Shown: positions 8,904 through 18,040, numbered from the stretch's first letter. The stretch: 64,000 nt of DNA from Rhodanobacteraceae bacterium (GCA_024234055.1 JACKOW010000002.1:558001-622000), one strand, 5' to 3'. Made by a program: numbers and translations. Notes: a model not told the origin generated them from the letters alone.

Positions 8904-9839
8904 ATGGCCCAGGGCACGCATGATTTTGTCGATGACCCGCGCAATGCGGAGATTCTGATCTACGTCAACGGCACGCTGCTGCCGCGCGCGCAGGCCACGG
9001 TGTCGGTGTTTGATTCCGGCTTCATCCTCGGCGACGGTATCTGGGAGGGCCTGCGCGTGGTCGGCGGTCATCCGGTGTTTCTGGATGCGCATCTGGATCG
9101 CTTGTACGAGGGTGCCAAAGCGATCCTGCTGGACATCGGCATGGATCGCGCGGCGCTGACGGCGGCGATCTACGACACCCTCAAGGCCAATGACATGCAC
9201 GACGGTGTGCACATCCGGCTGATGGTGTCGCGCGGGCTCAAGCGCACGCCCTACCAGGACCCGCGGGTGTGCGTCGGCCCGGCCACGGTGGTGATCATTC
9301 CGGAGCACAAGAATCCGTTGCCGGAGACGCTGGAGAAAGGCCTGCGCCTGTTTACCGTGCATGTCCGCCGCGGCTATCCGGATGTGCAGGATCCCAAGCT
9401 CAACAGTCACAGCAAGCTCAATTGCATCACCGCCTGCATCCAGGCGGCGCAGGCCGGCGCCGATGAAGCGCTGATGCTGGATCCGCATGGTTTTGTCGCC
9501 ACCTGCAATTCCACCCATTTCTTCATCGTCCGCCGCGGCGAAGTCTGGACCTCCAGCGGCGACTATTGCCTGGGCGGCATCACCCGCAGTCATGTACTGC
9601 AGCTATGTCGGGACAACGGCATTCCGGCCCGCGAGAAGAACTTCAGCCTGACCGAGGTCTACAGTGCCGACGAGGCCTTCGTGACCGGCACCTTTGCGGG
9701 TCTGGTGCCGGTGACCGAGGTCGATGGTCGAGTGCTGGGTTCGTCCACGATTGCCGGTCGCCCGATGATCCAACGATTGCAGTCTCTGTATCGGGACCTG
9801 GCGCAACGCGATGTGGCTGCGCGCGGAGCCCGGGTATGA
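8904..9839 (+). CDS. Class IV PLP-dependent aminotransferase (branched-chain/D-amino-acid type)
   Basis: 311-residue fold-type IV aminotransferase. IYVNGTLLPRAQATVSVFDSGFILGDGIWEGLRV is the classic N-terminal region (residues about 20-55, quoted in part: FDSGFILGDG). The Schiff-base Lys is in QDPKLNSHSKLN around 175. Phosphate-binding motifs include VTGTFAGLVPV near 275. It could act on branched-chain amino acids, D-alanine or aminodeoxychorismate; the sequence does not decide. I chose ATG 8904 because upstream codons fall in the repeat element. The stop overlaps the next start (ATGA, 9836-9839), so the following sulfotransferase-like gene is translationally coupled. Confidence 0.88.
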   Translation: MAQGTHDFVDDPRNAEILIYVNGTLLPRAQATVSVFDSGFILGDGIWEGLRVVGGHPVFLDAHLDRLYEGAKAILLDIGMDRAALTAAIYDTLKANDMHDGVHIRLMVSRGLKRTPYQDPRVCVGPATVVIIPEHKNPLPETLEKGLRLFTVHVRRGYPDVQDPKLNSHSKLNCITACIQAAQAGADEALMLDPHGFVATCNSTHFFIVRRGEVWTSSGDYCLGGITRSHVLQLCRDNGIPAREKNFSLTEVYSADEAFVTGTFAGLVPVTEVDGRVLGSSTIAGRPMIQRLQSLYRDLAQRDVAARGARV

Positions 9840-10573
9840 ACGCCTCGCTGCGGATAGCGATGTGGTCGGGCCCGCGCAATATCTCCACCGCCATGATGCG
9901 CGCCTGGGAAAACCGTGGCGATTGCGCGGTCAGCGATGAACCGCTGTATGCGCACTATCTGGCCGCCACCGGCGCCGATCATCCGGCCCGCGACGAAGTC
10001 ATCGCTGCCGGTGAAAGTGACTGGCGCAAGGCGGTGGCTGATCTGCTCGGACCGGCGCCAGGGGGCGCACCGATCTGGTACCAGAAGCATATGTGCCATC
10101 ATTTGCTGCCGCAGATGGAGCGCGACTGGATCGACGGCCTGTTCAACATCCTGCTGATCCGCGACCCGGCCGAAGTGGTCGCTTCCTACCTGCGTGCTCG
10201 CGGCACGGTCAGCGCCGAGGAAATCGGACTGCCGCAACAAACCGAGCTGTATGCACGATTGAGCGCCAGTCAGGCCGGACCGCCGCCGATCATCGATGCG
10301 GGCGAGTTTCTCAAGGATCCCGAAGGCCATCTGCGCGCCCTTTGCGCGCTGTTGAAGATCGACTTCACGCCACGGATGCTGAAGTGGCCGGCCGGGCCAC
10401 GCGACAGCGACGGTGTCTGGGCGCCGCATTGGTATGCAGCGGTGTGGAAATCAACCGGATTCGAGGCGCCGCGCGTGCGGCGCGATGAACTGGATGCCTC
10501 GGCCAGACAGGTGGTTGCCGAGTGCAGCGACCTGTACGCGAGTCTGCGACAACGCCGGTTGCGAGCCGATTGA
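9836..10573 (+). CDS. Sulfotransferase-like P-loop protein
   Basis: 245-residue protein with a P-loop-type PAPS-binding start, RIAMWSGPRNISTAMMRAWE (residues about 6-25), then ILLIRDPAEVVASYLRARG (about 107-125), equivalent to the 3'-phosphate-binding Arg/Ser motif of sulfotransferases. Its ATG overlaps the aminotransferase stop (ATGA), so the two proteins are made in step. From memory, plant aminotransferase-like proteins carry a comparable P-loop domain fused to a BCAT-like domain, which fits a shared function. The acceptor substrate is unknown, and sulfate transfer itself is inferred. Confidence 0.8.
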   Translation: MNASLRIAMWSGPRNISTAMMRAWENRGDCAVSDEPLYAHYLAATGADHPARDEVIAAGESDWRKAVADLLGPAPGGAPIWYQKHMCHHLLPQMERDWIDGLFNILLIRDPAEVVASYLRARGTVSAEEIGLPQQTELYARLSASQAGPPPIIDAGEFLKDPEGHLRALCALLKIDFTPRMLKWPAGPRDSDGVWAPHWYAAVWKSTGFEAPRVRRDELDASARQVVAECSDLYASLRQRRLRAD

Positions 10574-10581
10574 CGCCACCC

Positions 10582-10650
10582 GTAGGAGCGCCCTTGTGGC
10601 GCGACCGACACGCTGGCGTTACACCGGTCGCGACGCGAGGTCGCTCCTAC
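10582..10650. repeat. REP-type hairpin (GTAGGAGCG family)
   Basis: GTAGGAGCGCCCTTGTGGCG and its degenerate complement ending GAGGTCGCTCCTAC form a long imperfect hairpin. The same family occurs at 29290-29474, and relatives lie at 21350, 56870 and 57118. It lies just past the stop of the sulfotransferase-like gene and could help end or stabilise the transcript. Confidence 0.8.
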
Positions 10651-10672
10651 CTTGGTGGAGCCGCGTGAGAGC

Positions 10673-10690
10673 GTCCAGACAAGTCTGGAC
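10673..10690. repeat. Short palindrome GTCCAGAC-AA-GTCTGGAC
   Basis: Perfect 8-bp arms with a 2-base centre in the gap between convergent genes. The stem core (GTCCAGA/TCTGGAC) recurs in the hairpin at 36411-36440. It may serve as a transcript-end hairpin; there is no T-tract. Confidence 0.5.
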
Positions 10691-10728
10691 CCACGGTCGG
10701 CATGCACCTTATTGCGCGGCGCACCCGC

Positions 10729-11571
10729 TCACAAGGTAAACACCGCACCTTCGCAGCCGGCTGTGACCAGGTAGCCGGGGTTGACCTCGGCAATGGACTC
10801 CGCGGTGATCAGATCGAGAATCTCGTCGCTGTGGTCGGGATCGTGGTGGAAGGTCACCAGCTGGTTGACCTCGCACAGCGCGCCGTAGCGAATGGTCTGG
10901 ATCAAGGAGCTGTGTCCCCAACCGTGATGTCTCGGATATTCGGCGCCGCTGTACTGGCTGTCGTGGATCAGCAGATCGGCGCCCGTCGCCAGATCCGCAC
11001 CGGAGGTCCAATCACGCGGCAAGCTGGGAAAATCAGGATTGCCCAGGGCCGGCTCATGGTCCGGCATATAGGTCAGTACCTTGCCGTTGGCAGCCCTGAT
11101 CCGGTAACCCACCGTCGGCCCGGGATGGCAGACCATGCCGGACTCGACCTGGAATTCGCCGATCTCGACGCGACCACAAGGCACTTCGTGGAAGCTCAGC
11201 TCGCACGGCAGTTCGCTCAGGTGCACCGGAAACAGCGGCGGTGACAGATAGCGCATCAGCCGCGCCTGCAGGTTCATCGTGGCGCTGGCCGGGCCCCAGA
11301 TATGCACATCGAAACCGGGGCGATACAGTGGCGCGAAGAAGCCCAGGCCCTGCACGTGATCCATGTGCAGATGGGTCAACAGGATGTCGACCCGTTTAAG
11401 CGATTCGGGCAAGCGCGCGCCGAGCCTGCGGATGCCGGTCCCGGCATCGAGCACCAGCACCGTGCCTTCGGCACCGACCACGCAGACGCAGGAGGTATTG
11501 CCACCGTAGCGGGCCGTATCGGGCCCGGGCGTGGCCAGCGATCCGCGCGTGCCCCAGAGCTTGATCTGCAC
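10729..11571 (-). CDS. MBL-fold metal-dependent hydrolase (RNase Z-like)
   Basis: 280-residue MBL-fold protein beginning MQIKLWGTRGSLATPGP, typical of the RNase Z/phosphodiesterase-like subgroup. Metal ligands: HLHMDH around residues 67-72, His in MVCHPGPTVGYR, Asp in LLIHDSQYSG and His in GHSS/TFHHDPDHSD near the C-terminus. The start at 11571 lies three bases after the stop of the upstream PAS-domain gene, so the two form an operon. Such MBL domains are often fused to, or encoded beside, sensory domains, which suggests a signalling rather than tRNA-processing role (inference). Confidence 0.85.
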   Translation of the reverse strand: MQIKLWGTRGSLATPGPDTARYGGNTSCVCVVGAEGTVLVLDAGTGIRRLGARLPESLKRVDILLTHLHMDHVQGLGFFAPLYRPGFDVHIWGPASATMNLQARLMRYLSPPLFPVHLSELPCELSFHEVPCGRVEIGEFQVESGMVCHPGPTVGYRIRAANGKVLTYMPDHEPALGNPDFPSLPRDWTSGADLATGADLLIHDSQYSGAEYPRHHGWGHSSLIQTIRYGALCEVNQLVTFHHDPDHSDEILDLITAESIAEVNPGYLVTAGCEGAVFTL

Positions 11572-11574
11572 GCT

Positions 11575-11946
11575 TCAGATCTCCCAGAACACGCTTTGCA
11601 CGCCCAGGAACTCGCCTCCCTGGGCAATCAGGGGCACCGAGGTCCAGTTGACGTTGCGCCAGGTGCCATCCGGCCCGATCACCCAGATGGTTCGCGCCAC
11701 CGGCTTGTGTTGGGTCAGCGCAATGACGAGCGGCCATTCGCTCTGCGGAATCAGCTGGCGGTCACCGTCAGTCACGGCGAACTGCTGTTGCCATTCTTCC
11801 GCCGGAATCTCGCCGCTTTCCTCGAAGCGGATGCCAAGCAACAACTCGGCCGGCTCATTCCAGTAGATCAGCGCGCCCCTGGCATCGACGATCACGATCG
11901 GCATCGCCAGACAGCTGGCGAGCTGACGTGCCAGGATCAGCTGCAT
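11575..11946 (-). CDS. PAS-domain protein
   Basis: 123-residue single PAS domain with no output domain. Seen: MPIVIVDARGALIYWNEPAE (beta-1/beta-2 and the helical cap start) and the C-terminal beta strands WVIGPDGTWRNVNWTSVPL. The start ATG 11946 has only a weak ribosome site. The stop is three bases before the MBL-fold gene, so the PAS protein may sense a ligand or redox state and act on that hydrolase. Ligand unknown; no Cys or His that would indicate a chromophore or heme stands out. Confidence 0.8.
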   Translation of the reverse strand: MQLILARQLASCLAMPIVIVDARGALIYWNEPAELLLGIRFEESGEIPAEEWQQQFAVTDGDRQLIPQSEWPLVIALTQHKPVARTIWVIGPDGTWRNVNWTSVPLIAQGGEFLGVQSVFWEI

Positions 11947-12397
11947 GGGTTTCTGTGACGCGATGGCCAGTCTCCTTGCATCCAGCTTCGGCGGAAACGC
12001 TCACCTGCGAAAAGTAGGCGGGCGCGTCGACTTGCTGCCGCAAGCTTACTGACGTTTCACGGGATTGTCCCGTTTCCGGAAGCGAAACGCGCTGCCGCGA
12101 GGCGACTCCGACACCGAATCTGCGCTCGGAAACCGAGCCGCAGTTCGCAGTTGTTGATGCTTACCCGCAGGGTCAGGTCCTGCCGCAATCGGACCGATGC
12201 GTAGGACTTCAGTGCCCTAGGGAAGCCGAAAACGCAGGATTCTGCGGCGAATTCACGGCGATCTTGTTTGGCATGAACCGTGCTCTTGTCAGCTCCGAAA
12301 GCCGAGACATCTGCCCACTGCCCAGACGCTCGGCCGACCTTGCCCGCGAAACGGATGTCGCGGGCAAGCAAACCCATGGACTTGAGGAGAATCCCGC
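11947..12397. other. 451-base gap without a supported gene
   Basis: This region between the divergent PAS gene and the small membrane-protein gene carries no convincing coding sequence. A 106-codon reverse frame exists (12057-12377) but shows no domain or start signal. Promoters for both flanking genes probably lie here; I could not identify clear -35/-10 boxes. Confidence 0.5.
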
Positions 12398-12688
12398 ATG
12401 ACCACGCCTGATCGCATTGCGACGCTGCCGGCGCGCCTGCGTGCCGCCTTGCGGATCTGGATCGGCATGGCCTTGCTCAGCCTGCTAACGCCGGCTGCAA
12501 TCGTGGCTGATGTGGGTTGGCTGGCTCAACCCTGGTTCTGGGCAGGCCTGTTGCCGCTGCTGGCGCTGCTGCCCTACCGGCGTCAGCTCTTGCAGAAACA
12601 GCCCACCGGCTGCGCCCGGCGAGTGGGTGCCTTCGAGGCCTTCATGCGCCAGACGCGAGTGCCGCTGGCCGATCAGGCCCGCTTCTGA
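12398..12688 (+). CDS. Small inner-membrane protein, unknown function
   Basis: 96-residue protein with two hydrophobic segments (about 20-38 and 44-62) and a basic C-terminal tail. GAGGAG sits 8 bases before ATG 12398, a strong ribosome site that supports it as a real gene. I recognise no family. The 3' end overlaps the convergent APC permease gene by 16 bases. It may be a small accessory membrane protein; nothing in the sequence fixes its role. Confidence 0.6.
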   Translation: MTTPDRIATLPARLRAALRIWIGMALLSLLTPAAIVADVGWLAQPWFWAGLLPLLALLPYRRQLLQKQPTGCARRVGAFEAFMRQTRVPLADQARF

Positions 12689-13989
12689 TTGGAACTGCGC
12701 CGGGCCAGCCCATAGAGCCCGGACCCCACCAGCAGCAATGCCAGGGTCCCCAGCACCGAAGCCAGGCTGATCTGGGTCATCAGACCCAGACACACGAAAA
12801 CCGCGAGCCAGCGCAGCGTCGGGCCGCCGGGCAATCGCAGGTATCCAGGTTCGAATCCCGCCAGTCGCTCGGCGGCGGGCATCGAGCACAGGCACAGCAG
12901 GTAGAGCAGCAGGCGGATGCACACGCTGAGCACGGCCAGCCAGACAAAACTGCCGCTGGCTGCCAGTACGAATGAGGCCAGCCCGTAGCAGATTACCGAG
13001 TTGGCAGGCGTCTGCCAGCGTGGATGCACCTGGGCAAACCAGGCTGGCAGCTGAGCATCCAGACCCAGTCGATAGCTGATGCGCGAAGTGGAGAACATCG
13101 AGCCCAGCAGATTGCCGCCGACCGAGGCCAGCAGGCCCAGCATCACCAGCGCGCCACCGACCGGGCCCAGCCAGGCCTGCCCAGCCTGAACCAGCGGACG
13201 CGGGGCTGTCGCCAGATCAGGCACCAAGTGCTGTGCAGCCACATGGATCAGCGCGTACAGCAGTGCGCAGGTGATCAGCGCCCAGAGCAGGGCTCTGGGC
13301 ATGTCAATCTCAGGGCGGCGCGCTTCGCCTGCGGGCACCAGCCCGGATTCGAAGCCGACATAGGCGTAGATCACCAGCAGCAGAGCCGCGCCCAGATCGG
13401 TCAGCGGCGGCGGCCCCGACACGGTCTCCATCAGTGCCAGATCCAGCGAGACCGCGCCCCACAGTGCCAGCGCGATCAGCGGCAGCAGCTTGAGCACGGT
13501 CAGCGCCCCCAGCGAGCGCATCGCAGCGCGCGCACCGGCCACGTTGAGCCAGATCAGCAGCACCGAAATGCCGAGCAACAAGGCCAGACGGGTGGCGGGC
13601 CCCTGCGATTGCGGCCAGAAATAGCCCAGAGACACTACCAGCAGATTCAGATTCGCCGCGAAGGCCGTCAGCCGGGCCACGTAGAAGGCCCAGCCGGCCT
13701 GAAATCCAGCCATCGGCCCAAAGGCGACGCGGGCATACAGCATCGGGCCGCCAGTGCCGCGAGAGGCGCTGGCCAATTGACAGAAACACAGCATCACCGG
13801 CGCAATCAGCAGCGCGCAGATCAGATAGATCCAGGGACTGAAAACGCCTGCCAGCGATTCCGTGGCAGCCGGCACGCCGAAGATGCCGGCGCCGATCATG
13901 CCGTTGATCATCAGCAACCACAGGCCCCAGACAGAGAGCTGACGAGCCAGCGGCTCCTGGTCGGCATCGGCGCGGCTTGATCTGCGCAT
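12673..13989 (-). CDS. APC-superfamily amino acid permease
   Basis: 438-residue transporter with about 12 hydrophobic helices. The N-terminal signature LLMINGMIGAGIFGVPAAT (residues about 24-42) matches helix 1 of the APC fold. A later motif, IYAYVGFESGLVPAGEARRPE, matches the helix 6 region and its Glu. It is expected to import amino acids or a related amine by proton coupling across the inner membrane; the substrate is not readable. ATG 13989 is preferred over an in-frame TTG at 14037 because the conserved region starts close to it. The 3' end overlaps the small membrane-protein gene tail to tail. Confidence 0.87.
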   Translation of the reverse strand: MRRSSRADADQEPLARQLSVWGLWLLMINGMIGAGIFGVPAATESLAGVFSPWIYLICALLIAPVMLCFCQLASASRGTGGPMLYARVAFGPMAGFQAGWAFYVARLTAFAANLNLLVVSLGYFWPQSQGPATRLALLLGISVLLIWLNVAGARAAMRSLGALTVLKLLPLIALALWGAVSLDLALMETVSGPPPLTDLGAALLLVIYAYVGFESGLVPAGEARRPEIDMPRALLWALITCALLYALIHVAAQHLVPDLATAPRPLVQAGQAWLGPVGGALVMLGLLASVGGNLLGSMFSTSRISYRLGLDAQLPAWFAQVHPRWQTPANSVICYGLASFVLAASGSFVWLAVLSVCIRLLLYLLCLCSMPAAERLAGFEPGYLRLPGGPTLRWLAVFVCLGLMTQISLASVLGTLALLLVGSGLYGLARRSSNQKRA

Positions 13990-14222
13990 CACTGGGCGTT
14001 GCCCTCGGCACGGTCGCGATGGTCGAGACTCGCGCAATCATCGGGGCGACGCAAACTGCCATCGACCCGAAGGGTCAGGTTTCCGGGACCAGGAACATCG
14101 GCCTGGGCGGACCGGCACCCGCGTGCACATGTAATTGATCGTCCCGTTATCTAGGTGGCAATGGCCAGGAGAGTTAAGGTGTTCCACGGCCAATTCGAGC
14201 CGGATGAATGGGGAGATCAGCC

Positions 14223-17200
14223 TTGAACAAGCCTCGTCACACAGAGGATGAGCGGGCAGCGACCGTGGCCCTGGGGACCAGCCCGCAAACGGGGATTTTC
14301 TCCAGGTCTGATCAGACCCGAATCGGCAATAGCGGCAGGCGGCTGATCGCCCTCACCCTCGGCCTGGTTGCAGCCCTGCCGCTGGCGGCAGCAACCGCCC
14401 GCCCATCGGGGGACTGGTCGATGATCGCGGCCGCCCGTTCGGCCGGCGGTGGCTGGGTGAAGCCCGCGCCATTTGCGACAGATGCGGTGATCAACCAGCT
14501 GCTGCCTGCGTCGGAAGCCCCGGCCGCCAGCGCAGCGCCCGCCACCGGCAAGGCCAGACGCGAACCCGCCGGCGGTCCGGCCAAACGCGCAGACTGGTTC
14601 TACAGGCAGCGCGCCTACCCGCTGGATCAGATTCCGGCCGGGGCCCGTCAGCGTGCACTGGCGCAGACCGAAAAGGTCGCCGAGTTCCGTGGTCGTGACA
14701 AGGCCAGCAGCGCCAGTCCGTGGACGCTGGTCGGCCCGGTTGGATTCAATTCGCGCATCGAACCCACCTGGGGTCAGATGAGCGGCCGCGTGCGCGCGCT
14801 GGCGATCGACCCCACCAATTCCAATCGATTGCTGCTGGGTACCGCGACCGGCGGCGTCTGGCTGAGCAGCGATGCTGGCGCCAGTTGGACCGCGCTGACC
14901 GACTCGCAACCCTCGCTGGCCATCGGCGCAGTGGCGATTGATCCGAGCAATCCCAATGTGTTCTATGCCGGCACCGGCGAAGGCAACGGCAGCTACTACG
15001 GCGTCGGCATCCTCAAGAGCACCGATGCCGGCGCCAGCTGGACGGTCATCGGCGCCAACGAGTTCAATCGGGGTTCCATTGCCGGGCTGGCGGTATCGCC
15101 GGATGGCAATGTCGTGGTCGCTTGCGCTCTGGCAGGCAATTTTCTCGGTGCTTCGGCCTCGCCCAGGGGCGATGTTGGCGGTGTTTACCGCTCCACCGAT
15201 GGCGGACAGACCTTTACTCAGACCCAGAACAACTTCTGTTCCGGCCTGGCCGTGGCCGGGGCCAATTTCAACATCATGTATCACTCGGCCACCGGCGTGG
15301 GTGCAGCCAACGGGCTTTACAAGTCCACTGATGGTGGTGCGACCTGGACGCATCTGACCAGCGCGGTCAATGGCGCCGAAGTGGAGCGCCTGGCGATCGG
15401 CGTATCGCCGGACGGCAATCGCGTCTACATCGGCGGCAAGGTCGGCGGCGATGTCGTGCTGCAGAACAGCAGCGACGGCGGCAGCAGTTGGAGCACGCCG
15501 CTGGCCACCACCATTCCGGAAGAGGTCAATGCGGCCAGTTTTCAGCTCTATTGCGAAAAGCAATGTGGCTACGACAATGCCGTGGCGGTCAATCCTTTCA
15601 ATGTGAGTGATGTTTTCTATGCCGGTGTTGGCTCCTATCGAAGCACCGATGGCGGCGCCACTTTCACCCAGGTCGGTGCCAACAACACCGGCGGCGGTCC
15701 GTTGCATGTCGATCACCATGTGGTTCTCTTCGATCCCAACAGCCAGGGCGTGATCTACAGCGGCAACGATGGCGGCATCTATCGATCGGCCGACAACGGT
15801 GCCACCTGGACCTCGATCGGCGGCACGCTGGCCACGCTGCAGCCCTACCATGTGTCGCTGCATCCGAGCAATCGCGAGATCCTCTATACCGGCAACCAGG
15901 ACAACGGCACCACCCGCCGCACCGACAGCAATGTCTGGACCGAAATCGGCGGTGGCGATGGCGGCTACTCGGCCGTCAATCATGCCAATCCGCAGATCGT
16001 CTATTCCTCAGCGACCAATCTGTCGCTGAGCAAGTCCGACAACGGCGGCGAGACCAATAACGCGGCCATCACCCAGGTGCCCAAGGAAGCCAATGAACCG
16101 GTGGCCTTCATTGCGCCCTTCGTCATGGATCCGGTCAACCCGGAGATCCTCTACGCCGGCACCAGCCGGGTATGGCGCACCGCCGACGGCGCTCAGACCT
16201 GGACCGCCATCAGCCCGGCGCTCGCCACCAACCCCGAGGCCTACATCACCCAGATCGCGATCGCCCGGTCGGATACGTCGGTGATCTACACCGTGGCTTC
16301 GGACGGCAGCGTGGCGCGCAGCAATGCCGCCGGATTTGCCCAGATCAACAAGGCACCGCTGCCGGGGCGTTATGCCAGCGCCATCGCCATCAGCCCCACC
16401 GATCCCAACACCGCCTATGTCGGTTTCTCCGGCTTCAATGACACCACGCCTTCAACGCCGGGGCACATCTTCAAGACCACCGACGCCGGTGCCAGCTGGA
16501 CCGATGTCTCAGCCAACCTGCCGGATGTGCCGGTCAACGCACTGGCCATCAACCCGGGCGCTGCCGACGAGATCTACGCCGGCACCGACACCGGCGTGTT
16601 CATCAGTCTGGATGGCGGCGGCAGCTGGGCCAGGATGACCGGCGGATTGCCCAATGCCGGCGTCAGCACGCTGGCGGTCAATGCCACCACCAACATCCTG
16701 GTGGCCGGCACCTACGGCCGCAGCGTCTGGCGCACCGACCTGAGTGGTTCCGCACCGGCCAATGCCAACTACACGGCGATCTACTACAACCCGGACAACG
16801 CCGGCTACGGCGTAGCCGTGACCCATCAGGACAACACCGTGGTGGCGATCTGGTACACCTACAACCCGGACGGCCGCCCCACCTGGTACACCGCCGCCAC
16901 CACCCGCCAGGCTGATGGCAGTTATCGCGGCAACTACCTGCTCAACACCGGCACGCCGCTGGCGCAGATCAACGGATCGCCGGCATCTACTTCCAACATG
17001 CCGCTGGGCGAAGTGGATCTGGTCTTCGGCGCCAACGGCCAGCTCGATTTCGGCTTCACGCCCACCGGTGCCGCCAACCAGCGCCGCGCCCTGCAGCCGC
17101 TGCCGCTATCGGCCAGCCCGCTGGTCTGCAACTTCAGCAGCGAGCCCCGCACCAATGCCACCAACTTCACCGATCTGTGGTGGAACCCGAACGAGAGCGG

Positions 17201-17534
17201 CTGGGGCCTGAGCATCCTCAATCAGGGCAATCTGATCTTCCTGGCCTGGTATACCTATGCCGACGACGGGCAGCCACAGTGGTTGACCTCGGTGCTGACC
17301 CGACAAGCCGATGGCAGCTACAGCGGCCGTCTCAACCGCACCGCATCAGGCACGCCCTACACCACGCCGCCGATGGGCAATGTCACGCCCTTCCCGGTGC
17401 CCGAGGTGGGCGATGTCACGCTCAGCTTCAGCAACGGCGAAACCGGCACCCTGGGGTATGTGGTCGATGGCGTGACCCAGAGCAAGGCGATACAGCGTCT
17501 GGTGTTTGGTACGCAGGTGCAGATCTGCCAGTAA
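14223..17534 (+). CDS. Large exported BNR/sortilin-like beta-propeller protein
   Basis: About 1100-residue exported protein. A long basic n-region is followed by a hydrophobic core (LIALTLGLVAALPLAAATA), so it has a signal peptide. From about residue 150 to 840 it holds many BNR/Asp-box repeats (variants of S-x-D-x-G-x-[ST]-W, such as STDAGASWT, SADNGATWT, SLDGGGSWA), a two-propeller sortilin-like fold. The C-terminal 260 residues hold two copies of a domain marked by WYTYNPDGRPTWY and WYTYADDGQPQWL, seen in other proteobacterial secreted proteins. Start: GGGGAG (14210-14215) lies 7 bases before TTG 14223; an in-frame ATG at 14208 lacks such a site. It ends QICQ, without the DGFE tail. Function unknown; glycan or protein binding is plausible. 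Confidence 0.87.
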   Translation: MNKPRHTEDERAATVALGTSPQTGIFSRSDQTRIGNSGRRLIALTLGLVAALPLAAATARPSGDWSMIAAARSAGGGWVKPAPFATDAVINQLLPASEAPAASAAPATGKARREPAGGPAKRADWFYRQRAYPLDQIPAGARQRALAQTEKVAEFRGRDKASSASPWTLVGPVGFNSRIEPTWGQMSGRVRALAIDPTNSNRLLLGTATGGVWLSSDAGASWTALTDSQPSLAIGAVAIDPSNPNVFYAGTGEGNGSYYGVGILKSTDAGASWTVIGANEFNRGSIAGLAVSPDGNVVVACALAGNFLGASASPRGDVGGVYRSTDGGQTFTQTQNNFCSGLAVAGANFNIMYHSATGVGAANGLYKSTDGGATWTHLTSAVNGAEVERLAIGVSPDGNRVYIGGKVGGDVVLQNSSDGGSSWSTPLATTIPEEVNAASFQLYCEKQCGYDNAVAVNPFNVSDVFYAGVGSYRSTDGGATFTQVGANNTGGGPLHVDHHVVLFDPNSQGVIYSGNDGGIYRSADNGATWTSIGGTLATLQPYHVSLHPSNREILYTGNQDNGTTRRTDSNVWTEIGGGDGGYSAVNHANPQIVYSSATNLSLSKSDNGGETNNAAITQVPKEANEPVAFIAPFVMDPVNPEILYAGTSRVWRTADGAQTWTAISPALATNPEAYITQIAIARSDTSVIYTVASDGSVARSNAAGFAQINKAPLPGRYASAIAISPTDPNTAYVGFSGFNDTTPSTPGHIFKTTDAGASWTDVSANLPDVPVNALAINPGAADEIYAGTDTGVFISLDGGGSWARMTGGLPNAGVSTLAVNATTNILVAGTYGRSVWRTDLSGSAPANANYTAIYYNPDNAGYGVAVTHQDNTVVAIWYTYNPDGRPTWYTAATTRQADGSYRGNYLLNTGTPLAQINGSPASTSNMPLGEVDLVFGANGQLDFGFTPTGAANQRRALQPLPLSASPLVCNFSSEPRTNATNFTDLWWNPNESGWGLSILNQGNLIFLAWYTYADDGQPQWLTSVLTRQADGSYSGRLNRTASGTPYTTPPMGNVTPFPVPEVGDVTLSFSNGETGTLGYVVDGVTQSKAIQRLVFGTQVQICQ

Positions 17535-17557
17535 GATCTGAATGAGCTGATGACATG

Positions 17558-17586
17558 TCCGGGCAGGCCGTTGTGGCCTGCCCGGA
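17558..17586. terminator. Bidirectional terminator-like hairpin
   Basis: TCCGGGCAGGCC, a 5-base loop, and GGCCTGCCCGGA form a perfect 12-bp stem between two convergent genes (BNR protein and GNAT). No strong T-tract follows, so the mechanism is uncertain, but the position suits a shared terminator. Confidence 0.7.
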
Positions 17587-17587
17587 T

Positions 17588-18040
17588 TCAGTTTCGCAGC
17601 CGCCGACGCAATGCCAGATTGCTGCCGCTGAATCCGACCCGAGTGTAGAGACGCCGGGCCTCGCGATTGTCGGCCGTGGTTTCCACCGTCAGCGCCACGG
17701 CACCAAAGGCCCAGGGATGATCGGGTTCGGCCAGTTCTCGCAACAACCGCTCAGCCCAGCCGCGACCGCGATAGTCGGGCACGACGTAGAGCTCGTCGAC
17801 GGCACAAGTTTCGCCACCCAGTTCGTTCGACCAGAACGCGATCAGCAACGCGTAGCCGGCGATTCTTCCCTCACATTCCATTACCAGCGCCAGTCCGCGG
17901 GACGGCTGCTGGCGCAGAAAGTCCAGCGTACGCCGGGTGTACTCGGGCGGCACCGGGTCGGCGCCCGGATCCTCATCGTTCAAGGCCGCACACAAGGCCA
18001 CGATGGCCTCGTCATCGGCTGGGGTTGCGGTTCTCCACAT
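17588..18040 (-). CDS. GNAT-family N-acetyltransferase
   Basis: 150-residue acetyl-CoA-dependent acyltransferase. The GNAT core is visible: CEGRIAGYALLIAFW (beta-4 region), AVDELYVVPDYRGRGWAERLL (residues about 83-103, motif A with the R-G-R-G pyrophosphate-binding loop) and TADNREARRLYTRVGF (motif B). ATG 18040 gives the usual start MWRTATPADDEAI; an upstream in-frame ATG at 18052 is also possible. It converges with the BNR gene across a 12-bp-stem hairpin. Substrate unknown. Confidence 0.88.
   Translation of the reverse strand: MWRTATPADDEAIVALCAALNDEDPGADPVPPEYTRRTLDFLRQQPSRGLALVMECEGRIAGYALLIAFWSNELGGETCAVDELYVVPDYRGRGWAERLLRELAEPDHPWAFGAVALTVETTADNREARRLYTRVGFSGSNLALRRRLRN

Noticed and set aside
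7887..9593. 568-codon reverse-strand open frame crossing nhaC, element A and the aminotransferase gene
   Set aside because: It is a shadow of two clearly coding + strand genes in high-GC DNA and its middle part is translated repeat sequence (the RRRGSS...RLRGND kind); no domain or start signal.
12057..12377. 106-codon reverse-strand open frame in the PAS/small-membrane-protein gap
   Set aside because: No recognisable domain, no ribosome site, and composition unlike the neighbours' coding frames.
12842..12860. tRNA-like TPsiC-arm sequence (GGTTCGAATCCCGCC)
   Set aside because: It lies inside the APC permease coding region, and no D-arm, anticodon arm or acceptor stem pairs in the expected positions.
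14217..15983. 588-codon reverse-strand open frame
   Set aside because: Antiparallel shadow of the BNR-repeat gene; its apparent repeats mirror the Asp-box repeats of the real gene.
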